A DNA stretch of 64,000 bases from Diploptera punctata (Eukaryota; Arthropoda; Insecta; Blattodea; Blaberidae), in assembly GCA_030220185.1 (NCBI GenBank), contig JASPKZ010010272.1, positions 2,768,501 to 2,832,500 of the forward strand, in the 5' to 3' direction. Shown here piece after piece: positions 1 through 12,550 of the stretch. Within the stretch, counting starts at the first letter, position 1. Each line of letters begins with the position of its first letter. A program made the translations under genes and the position numbers. Below the pieces are notes generated by a model. The model was not told the origin of the DNA and did no database searches. It saw only the letters and a program-made list of their open reading frames with translations.

Positions 1-70
1 GGTCCAGTTGTTTAGGAGTAGTTCAGTGACAAACACACATACAGAATAATTATATATATATATATATATG

Positions 71-590
71 CAGGGTGCAACAGGACCTCGCTGACAAAAT
101 GATAGGGATGATAGACCATGCAGAAAGGATAATTTTTTGTGAAGGAACATATAGTCGCAAACACATCGTTTATGAGTTATGTGCAGATGAAAGTGTTTAC
201 CCGTAAGGGTCGGAATTGAATACAAACAATTGTACACGTATAATTTAATTGAAAAAGACATGTTTTTACAGTAAGTGTTCAAACAGTCGACCCTGTGTGA
301 TGTTTGATATCGTCACAGCAACAATCGGCCAGCACGGCCGATGATGGCAGGATTCTTTTTGACGTCAAAACTCTTATTGTTTGAACACTTATTATAAAAA
401 AATGTCTTTTCAATAAAATGATATGTGTACAATTGTTTGTATTCATATCCGACCCTTACAGATGAACATCATCTGCGCATAACTCATAAACGATGTGTTT
501 GCGACTATATGTTTCCTTCACAAAAAAATTATCCTCTCTGCATGGCCTATCATCCGTATCATTTTGTTGGTGAGGTCCTGTTACACCCTG
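71..590. mobile_element. Long-TIR foldback MITE (DNA transposon derivative)
   Basis: The two halves are inverted copies of each other. The left end starts CAGGGTGCAACAGGACC and the right end finishes GGTCCTGTTACACCCTG. The arms stay alignable for about 160-200 bp, for example the segments near 150-180 and 485-515. The element sits in a TATATA context on both sides, which suits a TA target duplication. It has no coding capacity, so it is a non-autonomous element. The superfamily is not settled; Tc1/mariner-like is a guess from the TA flanks. Confidence 0.75.
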
Positions 591-1096
591 TATATAAAGA
601 TTAGTAGACCTACTCAGTTAATAAGTGAGAATATCTGAAATAATTGTTAAAGATTATGCATTTTTTAAACTATTCATGCTGTGATGTTACCACACCTAAA
701 TTACAAATTCTAATGAGCTGGTCTTTCCACTGTCACTTCATGTATGAACAGCAACATTTTACTCCTCTATACTCCAGTTGTAGCTGTCAGAATTTCAAAT
801 ATCCAATAATTCCACTGCAGATCCATTATAAAAAAATAATTTGTTTTTCAGCTGTCTAACAGGTTTCTACTAACATATTAATCTGCTTGATAAAAATTAT
901 CTCATATGAGTCATGTTGATAATGCGACATTTGTCTAATGAAATATTTCACACATTAAAAGAAAAATCACTAAATGTAATTAGGACAGTACATCAACATA
1001 AACGGAGGTCTCCTATAAATAACAATATGTAACATGTAAAACTATCATATAACCTGAACATTATGCTATTTAGTTGTTATGAGTTGGTTACTCCCT

Positions 1097-1745
1097 CTGT
1101 TGGCTGACCAATGAACTTAAAAATCAATTTTTTTTTCTCTTTCTCCAGGAATTTTAAAATTCATAGTTTCCTCCTTATTCTTGTGGATATAAATTTTCTC
1201 ACAAATTGTGAGTTCCGTAGATTTATCTAACTGTTTCAGTAATTTGGCCTTTGTTTTGATTCTGTGTTTTTCTCACCATGCATGTGTTGCTGATCTTTTT
1301 ATTTCTCCATTTTTAACATTTCTACGGTGTTCTTTCAATCTTGTATTCAAGTTCTTTTTGTTTTTCCTATGTATATTTTTTCACAATCTTTACAATCAAT
1401 TTGATAAATCCCTGATTTGTTGCCAACATTGCTCTTTTCAATTTTGTTGGCTTCAATTAATTTATTCAAACTGTAATCATTTTCTGGTGCTAATTTAATG
1501 TTAAATTTGCTGAAAATGTTTATAAATTATTAAATACTAAAGAATGGTATGTAAATTTCCTGAATTTTTTACCAATCTCTTTATCTGTCTGAAGAATACT
1601 TTCATTTATCGCTTTTTCTTTCTTTAATTTATTTATTTTCTTATGAATCATCTTTTCCTCAAAACCATTCTCTTTTGCTACTTTTAATGTTTTTTTATCT
1701 ATATTAAAATTTTCTCTGCTCATGGGAACATTCACAAGTCTGTAT
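1097..1745 (-). mobile_element. Penelope-like element fragment, RT tail to GIY-YIG domain
   Basis: Read on the minus strand, this encodes the lysine-rich linker after the reverse transcriptase (about 1735-1520), then the sequence KSGIYQIDCKDCEKIYIGKT, the GIY-YIG endonuclease signature, at about 1430-1360. It ends with the C-terminal tail (EKIYIHKN, then an NFKIPGE-like motif) near 1100-1200. Frameshifts and stops break the frame. Its closest relatives in the window are at 28353-31058 and 49598-50275. Confidence 0.8.
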
Positions 1746-1952
1746 GTTAAACTATTAAAAAAATATGCTATTTTTTTTATTATATAAAACTTTCCTCATT
1801 AGAGGATTGCCTCAAGGAACAAAGTGATACAGACAATTAATTTTTGTAATTGATGAAATACATTTTGTAAATATATTTTAAAAAATTCAACTTATAGGCC
1901 TAATTGAAGTATACATACTATAAAGTAATTTTGTAAATATCGTTTCTTAAAA

Positions 1953-2402
1953 TTAAAATTGATCCTCTAATGGCAGCGATGGCAATTCTAGAAAGATACC
2001 CCTGTCCAAATCTAAGGAATTCCAAAATTTGGCTAAGAATCCTGGTATAGTACCTCTTGCCCCGATCATCAATCCTGTGACAGTTATACTATCTAGTTGG
2101 TATTTATCTTTGTAATAGTAAATTGTTGGCTCATATATGGCTTTCTTTTCAGAGTCAACTTCCTCAGGTTGGCCACTATGAGTCTCAAAACGAATTGTGG
2201 GATTTAATATCATACCAATTTTAGAGGATGGTCTAAATGCAATAATATCTATTCGTCTGTTACTCCCATTAGTGGCCACACCATGTACTTCCTCATAAAC
2301 TGTGTATCCAAAATCTCGCAAGGCTTCTGCCATCATATTTCGAATAGTGTGGTGCCGAATATTTCTCAGTGATTCTCCAAATGGACAGGCCCCAAGGATT
2401 TA
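1953..2402 (-). mobile_element. LINE C-terminal fragment with restriction-like endonuclease-type domain
   Basis: A 127-aa open frame (2336-1953) continues upstream in frame to about 2402, where the similarity stops abruptly. Readable motifs are GACPFGESLRNIRHH, a helix, YEEVHG, then RRIDIIAFR and, later, YEPTIYYYKDKY. The layout Cys-His ... E ... R-x-DIIAF resembles the C-terminal restriction-enzyme-like endonuclease of R2-type non-LTR retrotransposons. No reverse transcriptase is present, so this is a 5'-truncated relic. The clade is inferred from memory of such C-termini; the call as a retroelement is firmer. Confidence 0.55.
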
Positions 2403-2929
2403 TACTGAATAAATAATAATATGTGGCATTTAAAATAATCATATAAGCAGTTCAATCTAATGCTTAAGAGTATGCTTATGAAATAAATTGGGGAATATTA
2501 CTTAAATATAATTTCGGGGGGAAATGGACCTCTTGTCACAAAAAATTAAAAGCTGATTTTTTTTCAATCTTTCTTACAGAAGATAGAGTAACAAACACTT
2601 TTAAAAAATTCTTTTACACTCTAAATAACTAACTCACTGAAACTATCAAAATTGGTTGTTTATGGCCATAAGCTCTCGGTACATCCGTATTCTGAGCTAT
2701 TGTATTCCAATTATTCCCTATACAATTTACCTCCCTCAAACATGGTTAATATTATTCTTCCACCTCATAGCATTCTGAACTATAGTAAGAAAAAAACTAA
2801 GTTTTGAGAAAAATTCACTTAAAATTTAACTGACATTATTTAATATTTATTGGCAATTTTAACACAAACTTAGTGAACTGTTCTTACAGTCAGTGTTTGA
2901 TGAAGTACTAATATCATCATCATCATCTC

Positions 2930-3420
2930 CTTATCGTGTCCTCCTTTTGGAAGGTTGATTCCAAATATGCCTCCAAATATCTCTATCTTCCCATGCTTCT
3001 TTTTAGTTCTTCCTAGTTGTATCCTCTTTTTTGTAAACTTTTCTTCACTTAGTTAATCCATCTTTCTTGTGGTCTACCTCGTGGTCATTTCCTTGTATCT
3101 TGAGATTTAACAGTCTTTGTGGTAGTTTTTCCTTTTTCATTCTTTTTAAATGTCCAATCCATCTTAGTCTACTTTTTTCTATGCCTGTTGTTAATTTTTC
3201 TACACTTAATGTCTCCCTGATTTTGTCATTCCTTATTCTATCTCTCCTTGTTTTATGTCCCATTCCATGTAAGAATTTCATTTCTGTAGCTTGGATTCTG
3301 CTCAAGTCCTTCTTTGCATATGTCCAAGTCTCAGCTGCATATGTTAGAACAGGTTTGAAAATAAGTTTTATACATTGCCGTTTTACTCTTGGTAGGTATA
3401 TCTTTATTCCAGATTAATTG
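2930..3420 (-). mobile_element. LINE 3' fragment (family N2)
   Basis: The minus-strand frame at 3305-3045 contains SRLRWIGHLKRMKKEKLP, the conserved C-terminal block of many insect non-LTR reverse transcriptases (usual form RWAGHVARM). Upstream, the segment to 3420 reads as the preceding RT thumb region with frameshifts. A second copy lies at 34090-34655. It is 5'-truncated and dead. Confidence 0.7.
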
Positions 3421-3637
3421 TTTGTTAGATTATAGACTTTAAACTTTTCTCTATTCTTCTACTGAGTTCAGTCAGTAATTTCCCAAGTAGCCAAGTATAC
3501 ATGAAATGAGCGAGCTAAAGGGGCTCCAGAGAAGCCATGTCAGGCCTAGCAAGTCAGTGGTGAATGATGAAATGCTTTCAAAAACCAAATAGCCTCAAAG
3601 TACTAATAATGTCAACTAAATACTTTAAAAAATTGTT

Positions 3638-3750
3638 ATAATAATAATAATAATAATAAAAATAACAATAATAAAAATAATGATGATGATGACGATGATT
3701 GACCATGATGATGATCATGATAAAGATCATGATGATGATGATGATAATAT
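3638..3750. repeat. ATA/ATG trinucleotide microsatellite
   Basis: Runs of ATA units grade into ATG/ATC units (TAATAATAATAA followed by TGATGATGATGA). It is an imperfect compound simple repeat. Confidence 0.85.
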
Positions 3751-5722
3751 AGTAGACTACTGTTTATTTTAATTATTAAGAAGAAAAATATGGCACTTGT
3801 TATTGAAAAAAGGGATCCTTTCCCTACTGGTTTTTCAATATAGTGCTGCTAGACTACTGCTTGTCAGGCTCTTGCGTCCCTCTATGTGGCTACTGTTTAT
3901 CTTGTAACTATTACATAAAATGGATCTAATGGAATTAGACTTTCAGCTGTTGCAAGTTTAATGCAAAGAAATTTCTATTTATAGTAGAACTACAATTCTT
4001 CAATGCTAGATAGCAGATATGTAATTATTGGTTTATATATGGTAAAAATGGATTGAAATGGGACAGGGATATGGGACTTCTTATAGATTTAATGCAAATT
4101 GTTCATAAATACAAGAAATCCCTTATGTGGCAGTGATATAGGTGTGAATTATAAATTTTCTGCCATCTCTCATTAGAGTTCAATGGGGATAGTAAGACAA
4201 TAAAAATAAATTGATAAAAAAACAGAAAACTGATATTCATGATCCCTGCTTTTCTGCTCTGCTGAAAATTTCTTGGGTAATAAGTGGTCTCTTTTCCCTT
4301 TCTACGTCACAAATAACAACAGATATGCCTAATACATTATTTTAACTTCTTAAAAATAACTTTTTCATGATTCTTACCCAAGGGAACTCTTACAGCTCAA
4401 CAATATATTACCTTCACCTTCATTTTCCATAGTACATTCTTGTAATATGAAGAAGTAGGATAGTAAGATCTTCATTATGCCCCACGTTGTGGCGACATTT
4501 TGAAGAAGTAATTCTTTTCCCATCTTGTGGCAACATCTTGAAGCAGCTAACTCTCTTTATGCCCGATATTGTAGTAACATTTTTTTAAGGATTGGAGTCC
4601 CAAAAAGAATTATGGTTCAGGTTAGGTTTTATTTTCGGTAGAGCCAGATTCTTGTCTTAGGGTCGGTAGTTGGTACACAGGATAGGAAAAACACTTTTAA
4701 AAATCACTAATAACTGATTCTAGTAGAAATAGTTATAAATTTATTCACTTCTTGATTTCCCAGCAGATCAAGTAAATGTAGGTGGTATTATTCTTCACCA
4801 TCAATTAAAATTAAATTATTTTCTTTTCTTGAGTCAACTATTCTTCTTGTATTAAATATCACATTTTATCAGGAGAACTCTTATTGCTTCTATGTTTGTT
4901 GAAAGTTGTATGCAGAATGACCAGTGTAATTCTTTTATAATTTTAAAGAACATTATTACATCACATGATGTTAGGTTTAAATTTGATTTGTTAAATCAAA
5001 AAGTTAATTGTTTTAACATCCAATCAGAATTTAGTATACTTTTATTTAAAAATATTAAGGTAGACAGGTGTTCTTATTACAGTTATAACAGAAAGCTTTA
5101 TATTTCTGGCAACAATGACTTAAAACAATTTTAAAAGCATTATTAAGAAAGACTGTTATGTAATACAATTTCTTTAATTGTTACTGAGACATTTTTATTC
5201 AACAATGAACAATTAATTATTTAGATGTTTTTCTTTATTTAAATTATATTTGAATATTAAAAGAAATTTAAAATATAAAATTATTAACTTAAACTTTCAT
5301 ATTTATTATGATATTAAAATCCTGCTTTAAATACTGTTACTTCATGTACTACTTCTGTCTTTACTAACATTTTATAATGTTTTAAACTTTTCAATAATGA
5401 TTATATTATTTTTATGTATTTATTTACGAGAAACATGGTAACATTACGACATTTTTAGACAAAATTGTGAAACTCCCTAGCTATTTTTTTCCTTCCTCTT
5501 CTAATGTTGCCACCATCAACAACTCAATTACACATATTTTTCTTAGGTTAATGTTAATGTGCACTTCAGTAAATAATATGCATGTAATTTATTTTCTTTG
5601 GTTAGAAAGGGAGAAGGCTAAGCATTGAAGATGCCCAAGATCATAAGCTTTGGAGGTTTGACACAGGAAGACGGCAGCAGCTGTAAAAACCCGAAGATAG
5701 ATAGAGAAAGGGATAAGTTAGT

Positions 5723-5798
5723 GTGCATCCAATTCTAATAAAAGTTAGGGAATTTATTGTTAATGTGCATCCAATTCTAATAAAAGTTAGGGAATTTA
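5723..5798. repeat. 42-bp direct tandem duplication
   Basis: The segment starting GTGCATCCAATTCTAATAAA occurs at 5723 and again at 5765, almost identical, giving a period of 42 bp. It is a recent local duplication. Confidence 0.85.
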
Positions 5799-6135
5799 GG
5801 CTCAACTGCACTTCTACTAGCGCTTGATTTTTCAGTTATATTGTTGTAAACTATAGCTCTTCTTCTGTATTTACCAACATTATTTAATATTTTAAACTTT
5901 TTCAAACAATTTTTATAACATTATTAGACAATTTTGAAGTATTTATTTAAATATGCAAATCACAATATTGTGACACTGTTAGACAATATTGTGATGCTCC
6001 ACAGAATATATTACTTAGTCTATGATTTTTCCATCGCTGTTTTGGGTTATCGCTGGTTGGATCAGCATTAAGGAGTGATAAGTAAGTGTACACCCATTTT
6101 AATAAACGTTTGGTAATTTTAATGTTTTTTTTTTG

Positions 6136-6471
6136 TCCATCACTGTGGTCTCGAGGTAGCGTGCTGCCTTGTCATGCAGCGGGCCTGGGTTCGATCCCCG
6201 GTCGGGACAGTTTTTCTGGGTGAGGTTTTATCGGGGTTTTTCCTCACCTGTAAGACAAATGTCAGGAAAACTTTAAGGCCCAAACGGTCCCCAAAATCAT
6301 ATGGCCATCATCATCATCATTCTTATCATTATCATCATCATCCTTCACCGGTGTGGAAAGCAACGGGAAGCTACCACACCTACAATTCCCTAGTAAAGCT
6401 GCAAAGCATAGAATGAAAATACTATGATTGCAGTGAAAGACCTGCCCTCGGGCAGAATTACTATGGATGGA
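6136..6471 (+). mobile_element. SINE-A, full-length copy
   Basis: The tRNA-derived head has an A-box-like TGGTCTCGAGGTAGCGTG and the B-box GGTTCGATCCC. A body follows with CCTCACCTGTAAGACAAATG, a (CAT)n stretch and the tail GGCAGAATTACTATGGATGG. It is the reference copy for a family seen at nine places: 6136, 13423, 17067, 20793, 39125, 47727, 57435, 58297 and 61515. Short open frames across it are not genes. Confidence 0.9.
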
Positions 6472-8411
6472 ATATATTTTTTAAACATAGATTTGGGGAT
6501 TTATTGCAAATATTGGTAATTTAAATTCCATAGCGACAGATAGAAATCCAGGATGATAATCGATAAGTGGTTCGATTGTGGGTTATCGCTGGCTCTATAA
6601 ACTCTGGTGCATGCGCACTGTTGTTCTATAGGACTTCGAAAATATTTCACACTAGTTTAAGTGCAGTTTGTCTGGGAATTTATTAGGTTGGTCAAGCCGC
6701 ATCTGCTGCCATCTAGCATCAGCTCTATAAACTTTCTGTAGTACTTCAAAGTACACCTAGCAACAGCTCTATAAACTCATTCACATGCATACTGTTATTC
6801 TTAGTAGAACTTACAAAATTTACAGTGGAAATCAAACTATAATTTTTTGCGTTTATGCAATTTACACAATTGTTTGTTTTACTTACTACAGGTCCATTAA
6901 GTTTAGAGTAGAATCTGACACTAGTAAATTATCAATATATCTTAAACACAAGGTATCCTATACACCTGTTTCAGTTCTAATCTTAACTATAATCTATCCC
7001 AACATTAATATTTCAGAGGAAGTATTTTAACTTTCTTTAATGAAAAACTAATATTTATTTAATTCACAAACATGTTAATTATATTTAATTGTCCTCGGGC
7101 GGCTAACATTGTTTATAATGTTTTCTGTTAACATGGGAATCACATTATCTGTATTATCTCTTGTAAATCCACTTCATCCCCTGATTTTTCATCCTTCTTT
7201 TATTCTTTTTTTTTTTAACAAATTCAATTCATACTATTGAAAAATGAAAGTTATGACATTTCGACTTAGTGTGTACAAGCAAGATTGTTAATGACTATAC
7301 CTACACATGCAATACTTTAATTATTCATCATTAAAATGTCCATATAAGTTTTGATGTACATTTTTAGACTAAACTGACTTTTTTTACTACATCACCCATT
7401 GAACTATTAACACTTTCATGACCATATCAATTTATGGTTGTACGAACAATAAACGTTAATACGTACAATTTTAAGACTTACCTCTTTATTTCCTGATATC
7501 CCTGATATATATACTTTGACAACCATCGTTGTAAACTTATGTGACACTTAAAAGTTGTGAATTTAGAGTTAGCAATCACTTTCTACGTGACTAATGACCA
7601 AACCCAACTAACCTAGCTAAGCTAGATATATATACAGTATATCCCTATCTATTCTTTTTTTATCTCTTTCTGATTTGAACTATTTCTTTCTTTTTCTTTA
7701 CTAATTCAGTTTCACTGGTTTCACTGGTTTCACTTTCCCTTTGCTGCGCACGTTCAGATTCTTCACCTATCACGTAGCAGTACTTCTGAACTTGTGAAAG
7801 TTCGCTCAGCAGTGCAGCCAATAAACCTATGAGAAATCACGCTGAAAAGATCTCTGATCTCTATGGAATGGATGAACTACAGTTTACTGAATGAAAAGTA
7901 TTTATGTAATTAGTGAAATTTCGTTATCAGTAACGCTGGAACATTCTCTTTAGGCCCACATCTAGAACGTTTTGTTATAGGTTATATGCAACCAATACTA
8001 TAATATAAAAATATAGCAAGAAAGGTCAATGTACAAAGTAAAGTCAAACTTGAATAAGCCGTTAATTTTACAATTACGTTGTTCCATTTCATTCCGTTAA
8101 CTTGGTTTAATCCATCATCTTATAGCTACTTTTTGCATGCCACACGCCACCCGAATTGCACAGTGGCACGACCTATCGGGAGAGGGATTTTGAACTATGG
8201 ATCACACATGTACTTTTTAGACCACGTGAAGGGCCTTCCCGAATTGAGTGATCAGCTCATTATCAGGAGTTCCTTTTAGACAACATATAATGAAGACAAA
8301 ACACACATTCTTATTAAACATGGCGAATATGATGATGATTATGATGGCCAGATGATGTTCGGGGACCGTTTGTATGTTATGCCATTTTTTACTCCAAAGG
8401 TTAACCCTGTA
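6472..8411. other. Intergenic stretch without recognisable gene
   Basis: AT-rich, no credible ORF. Around 6590-6800 a short phrase about CTCTATAAACT plus GCATGCGCACTGTTGTTCT recurs two to three times and resembles pieces inside the TIR element at 14752-15545, so part is probably diverged transposon. Nothing else is recognised. Confidence 0.5.
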
Positions 8412-8703
8412 AAAAAAAATAAAGTGATCTCACGACAGGCCTCAGGAGGCCCTTGGGGTAGTAGGAGGTTAAGGCTCCCACATTTCTATACAATCGGCAC
8501 TTATGTCAGCCCTGCGTGTCGGCCGCCTTTACCCCCAGAACAAGCGTCTTGTACTCATTTCCGTTAGAGGCTGAGTCGACCCCAGAACCATAGTGCCGCC
8601 AGAGGGTTTGGGTCAGTTTAAAAATCCTGACCCCCATGGAGCTCGAACCCTCTACCTTCCGGCTTGTAGCGCAGTGCCTTAACCACTACGCTACGGGTGT
8701 CCC
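8412..8703 (-). mobile_element. SINE-B copy with 13-bp target duplication
   Basis: On the minus strand it begins with a tRNA-like head (GTAGCGTAGTGGTTAAGGCA, then a B-box GGTTCGAGCTCC-type). It continues through GGGTAAAGGCGGCCG and CCCCAAGGGCCTCC-type body motifs. GGTTAACCCTGTA flanks it on both sides (8399-8411 and 8704-8716), a clean target-site duplication. Other copies are at 20218, 46820 and 60387. Confidence 0.9.
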
Positions 8704-8734
8704 GGTTAACCCTGTACAGCATATTAATTAGCAG

Positions 8735-8855
<121 letters not shown>

Positions 8856-9139
8856 GTGGCGTGCAGTAGCCACAGCTGTTTCCCAGCTGTGCGACAAAAA
8901 TGCATCTTATAATTTATAACCCTTAATACAAAATGCTATGATATTGTTTTATTTAAGAAGTGCCTTTAACGATTAAGGTATTTATACTCATTAGCATCGC
9001 AGTACAAATGTGGGCGAGAAAGGTTCAATACATTTTCCTCAGATTACTCTTTTTTCAGGTTTGAGGATCTATCAAGTGTCGTAAATCTACGATAAGGACT
9101 CACATATTTACATCCTTTACTAAGGAACCCACACTCATG

Positions 9140-9245
9140 ATTTGTATGCCTTAAAAATCCATCGACCTCGGCCGGGTATGATCCCGCGAACCTTGGAACC
9201 AGAGGCGAACATAGTAACCACTAGTCTACCAAGACCAACCCTATT
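9140..9245 (-). mobile_element. SINE-C fragment
   Basis: Contains the phrase AAATCCATCGACC, then an inverted B-box-like region, then ACCACTAGTCTACCA, shared with 11955-12108 and 41332-41492. On the minus strand the order is a tRNA-like head followed by the tail. Confidence 0.6.
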
Positions 9246-9454
9246 GCAAACTTTTCTATTTATAGATAATAGATGGCATTCATTATTCTAAATGTTTCTA
9301 TAAACACGCCAATAATAGTATGTTTAAAAAAACAAACATTTTACAAAGTTTCATACTCATATATTTTGTACAATAATTGTACAATTCTATATTCTGCCAA
9401 AGGAAGCCAACACATAAGTTTCTTTGATACAGCTAGTTGTCTTCTCGTATAAAA

Positions 9455-9955
9455 CTGCTGATTCCATTAAATTTCCCAGATTGACAACCGGTTTTCATCC
9501 AACAAGCTCTCCATACATCCCTATCCTGATTTAATGTTTTCCAATCACCTCCTGTATTATCTACTTCCCTCAAATCATGGTTAATGTCATTCTGCCACCT
9601 TATTCTTGACACGTCCACGTTTCGCATCCATATAATATAACTGGGAGAATAACAGTTTTATATATTTTCGGTTTAAAGTTTTTTGAGAGAAGCTGGGACG
9701 ACACGAGTCCCTGTGATGCATAACACCATATATTTCTAGAATTGAGCCTACGTGTAATTCCTTTGTGCACATCATTCCTGCTTGTAATTACTCTTCCTAG
9801 ATATTTGAATTCAGCTTTTTTTTTCTTTTTTTTCAAAATTTCTCTCATTTGTCATTAACTGTCCATTTCCATTATATAATGTATATCTATGTGTGACCAT
9901 GTATTTAGTTTTACATCTATGTTTACTTACAGTTCAAATTTCTTAATGTTACTCA

Positions 9956-9990
<35 letters not shown>

Positions 9991-10000
9991 GAGGAGAGAG

Positions 10001-10038
<38 letters not shown>

Positions 10039-10260
10039 GCATGTGAATGAGAGTGCGTGCGTGCGCGTGTGTATGTGTGTTGGTCCCTAGTATTCATTGA
10101 TTTAATCCATCCTGAATTTCAAAAGTATCTGAAAACTGTTGCCTACCCGTACCCTACTCTTTGCATCATTTAGACACATTCGATTAAATTTTACTTTTTT
10201 TAGGAATTCCGAGGTCCAGTAGGATATTATACAACTGCTCCCTCTTATTTTAATTGTCTT
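9455..10260 (-). mobile_element. LINE family N1, RT fragment interrupted by a GA microsatellite
   Basis: Read on the minus strand, this aligns piece by piece with the better preserved N1 copy at 44940-46150. It has the EFKYLGRVITSRNDVHKGI block near 9820-9750, the KIYKTVILPVILYGCETWT block near 9660-9610, and the [18 protein letters not shown]-terminus near 9560-9490. The RT core lies beyond the GA repeat (10080-10260). Frameshifts are numerous. Confidence 0.8.
9957..10035. repeat. (GA)n microsatellite inside LINE N1
   Basis: GA units with a few GGA interruptions, followed by a short GTGCGTGCGTGC stretch. It separates two parts of one N1 copy, so it expanded within the element and may have replaced some of it. 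Confidence 0.95.
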
Positions 10261-10489
10261 TTTAAAAATCTACATATATTTGTACAGGACATTAAAGAGG
10301 ATGATTCGCAGACAGTAGAAATGTTAGTCATATAAACATTTTATTTTTTATTTATTTAATGCAAGGCACTTGAAAATACAGATCATTCACCCAAATGACA
10401 GACCTTATTAACATATTTACAATAATTATACACAATAGAAAAAAGAACATAAAAACACTATAGAAATATAAATAGAATAATCTTAAGTA

Positions 10490-11005
10490 GATTAGGAGGT
10501 TTGTAGTGAGATCATTTTCCCTCTTGCCTCCCAGTAGCGTTGATGGAGTGTAGAAGTTGTTAGTGCAGAACAGTGGAGTAGGTGGGCAGAATCCATATTG
10601 GCACCAGTCCTATACAGCATACAGAGAGGATTGTTCAATATTCCCAGACGATGAAGGTGGGTAGCGAGACAGTCATGTCCTGTTGCAATCCGAAATTTTG
10701 CGACAGCTTCTTTTCGTGGCCAATCTGGTACTTCAGAAACAATTTTATTTCTCCATTGGCTTTCTTTGGTCCTTTCTAACAATGCCAGGTGGTATTCATA
10801 TTTTATCTTGGCGTGGATAGCAGTGGCAGATCTATGGTAAGGAATTTCTTTCATGGGTGCTTGTAGAATTTGAGTGCCTCGTTTTGCAAGAAGATCTGCA
10901 GCTTCATTTCCTGCGATCCCACAGTGTGATGGTATCCATTGTAGTGCAACTCGCTTTTGGAAGCAAATAAGGCTGTTGATGAATTTCCTGCACTAGTCAT
11001 ATAAC
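10490..11005 (-). mobile_element. LINE family N3, RNase H plus C-terminal zinc-knuckle fragment
   Basis: The minus-strand frame is open from about 10985 to 10492. It begins with QWIPSHCGIAGNEAADLLAK, the C-terminal RNase H motif of Jockey/I-type LINEs (SHxGxxGNExAD). It continues to ATGHDCLATHLHRLGI and a degenerate C-x2-C/H-x4-C knuckle (CMLYRTGANMDSAHLLHC; the second Cys is lost), ending at RYWEARGK. Similar C-termini are at 37975 and 43346. It is cut by the TA repeat at its 5' side. Confidence 0.8.
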
Positions 11006-11036
11006 CAAGTGGATTAGAAGTTGAAATGGCGATAGA

Positions 11037-11040
<4 letters not shown>

Positions 11041-11088
<48 letters not shown>
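11041..11088. repeat. (TA)n microsatellite
   Basis: About 24 TA units next to the truncated end of the N3 fragment. Confidence 0.97.
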
Positions 11089-11099
<11 letters not shown>

Positions 11100-11424
11100 A
11101 CGTATGAGATGAGAACCCTGAAGAACTGATAAAATCAAGGGGAGAAAAATGACGAACAAGATACTTTTGCTGGCTTTCTTTTCTCCATAAGTTCGGCACG
11201 TTCCTCATCAAATCATTCCTTGTTTTACCTCTTTTTAAAAATAACCTGTTGCTGATAATTAATAGTATCTCTTATAATCGCCCATTCTTTATTTATATCA
11301 GTTTCTTCTTCGGTTATCACATTTTCACCTGAAGACTCGACATCATATAAATTCAGCTTTTATTTTCCTTGGGATCTAAAGAATGCCAAATAATCGTTTA
11401 TCAAAGCAGCTTCTTCATTATAGG

Positions 11425-11550
11425 CCTCTAGGCCGAAGAAATGTAGGAAGACCAAAATGTCGTTGGAAACACGACCTGCACCTGCAGCATATAGTGCACC
11501 GGGGAGCGGAACGGGCCAATAGGCCCATACCTTGAAGAAGAAGAAGATGA
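11425..11550 (+). mobile_element. LINE C-terminal scrap
   Basis: One plus-strand frame reads RPLGRRNVGRPKCRWKHDL, matching the GRPxxRWxxD block at the end of many insect LINE polyproteins. Too short to assign to a family. Confidence 0.4.
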
Positions 11551-11954
11551 TCTTAGGGGAAGGTTCGATCGAATATTTTGGCCTATAAACATGATGCAAT
11601 AGATTAGCGACGCTGGAAGGCCTCTGATGGTAGTAGTGTGCAAAATCAAAATCACATCCGATGTAGTGTGCGATTCATTATTCAAAATTAGGATAGTTCC
11701 TAAAACCAGAATAAAGCCCCCTTCTCAATCCCCCATCCATTCTACAAACCCCAGAACATAATGTCTATACCCCCATATTCCCACATGGGGTGATCCCTAT
11801 TTGCAGTTACTTAACCAAGCTAATTTATTTACCTACAGATATTAGCGAGTGACACGTGGTTAGCACATTGCCTCAAAGAAACATCTAATAGTGACTAAAG
11901 TATTATTTGGATGAAAAAAAAAAAGATTAAATTTTGCTCAGATGCCTCAATTTA

Positions 11955-12108
11955 GCCTGAAAATCTTCAGACTCGGGATGACGTCCCTCCCAGAGAAAAT
12001 TTTCCCTTGGATTTTTCCATCCCAAAAGTCCATCGATCCCGGTTGTATTTTAATCCGAGATCTGAAGATGGAACTTAAACCCTAGACCACCGAGGCCGAT
12101 CTATAACA
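11955..12108 (-). mobile_element. SINE-C copy
   Basis: Shares AAAATCTTCAGACTC, CTTGGATTTTTCCATCC and AAGTCCATCGATCCC with 41332-41492. It ends in an inverted tRNA-like head with GACCACCGAGGCCGATC. Confidence 0.65.
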
Positions 12109-12520
12109 TATTATAAGTAAATAATAGATGAAACAGGGGAACGTCTTAATGAGTTGGTTAAGGTAATATACTACAAGCCAGAAGTTGGAGTTGCCCCGTC
12201 AGAGACCGTGGGAATGCGGCCGAGCTAGGGGATGGCTATTGCCTTTGGGTATTATTCTTCTGTCTTAACTTTGCAATAAATTTGTAGAAAGAGATAGCTG
12301 TGCTCAGCTCTCTCACTCGCACCAGTGTTATTGTTTCTTCACCAGATGTTAATAGGGGAAAGGGGGAAGACGAAAACTGACAGCAGGGTGGGTTCTTTCT
12401 TTTGTAACTGGACGAAAGCGGTCAAGGATGTACCCTTATATCTCCATCTCTCTTTGCTAAGTTAAGCCAGATATACAATAGGATATTTATATGGATGACA
12501 CGTGGGTGCTGAGAACCCTC

Positions 12521-12550
12521 AAACTGAAAAAAAAAAAAAAAAAAAAAAAA
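12521..12550. repeat. Poly(A) tract
   Basis: A run of about 25-28 A residues, possibly the tail of an unrecognised retroposon. Confidence 0.8.

Larger units (their letters stand above)
3421..6135. other. Intergenic stretch without recognisable gene
   Basis: AT-rich sequence. Open frames are short (the longest is 80 aa, at 4892-5134) and show no recognisable motif. It contains a trinucleotide microsatellite and a small direct duplication, listed separately. I see no exon-like or TE-coding sequence. Confidence 0.6.
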
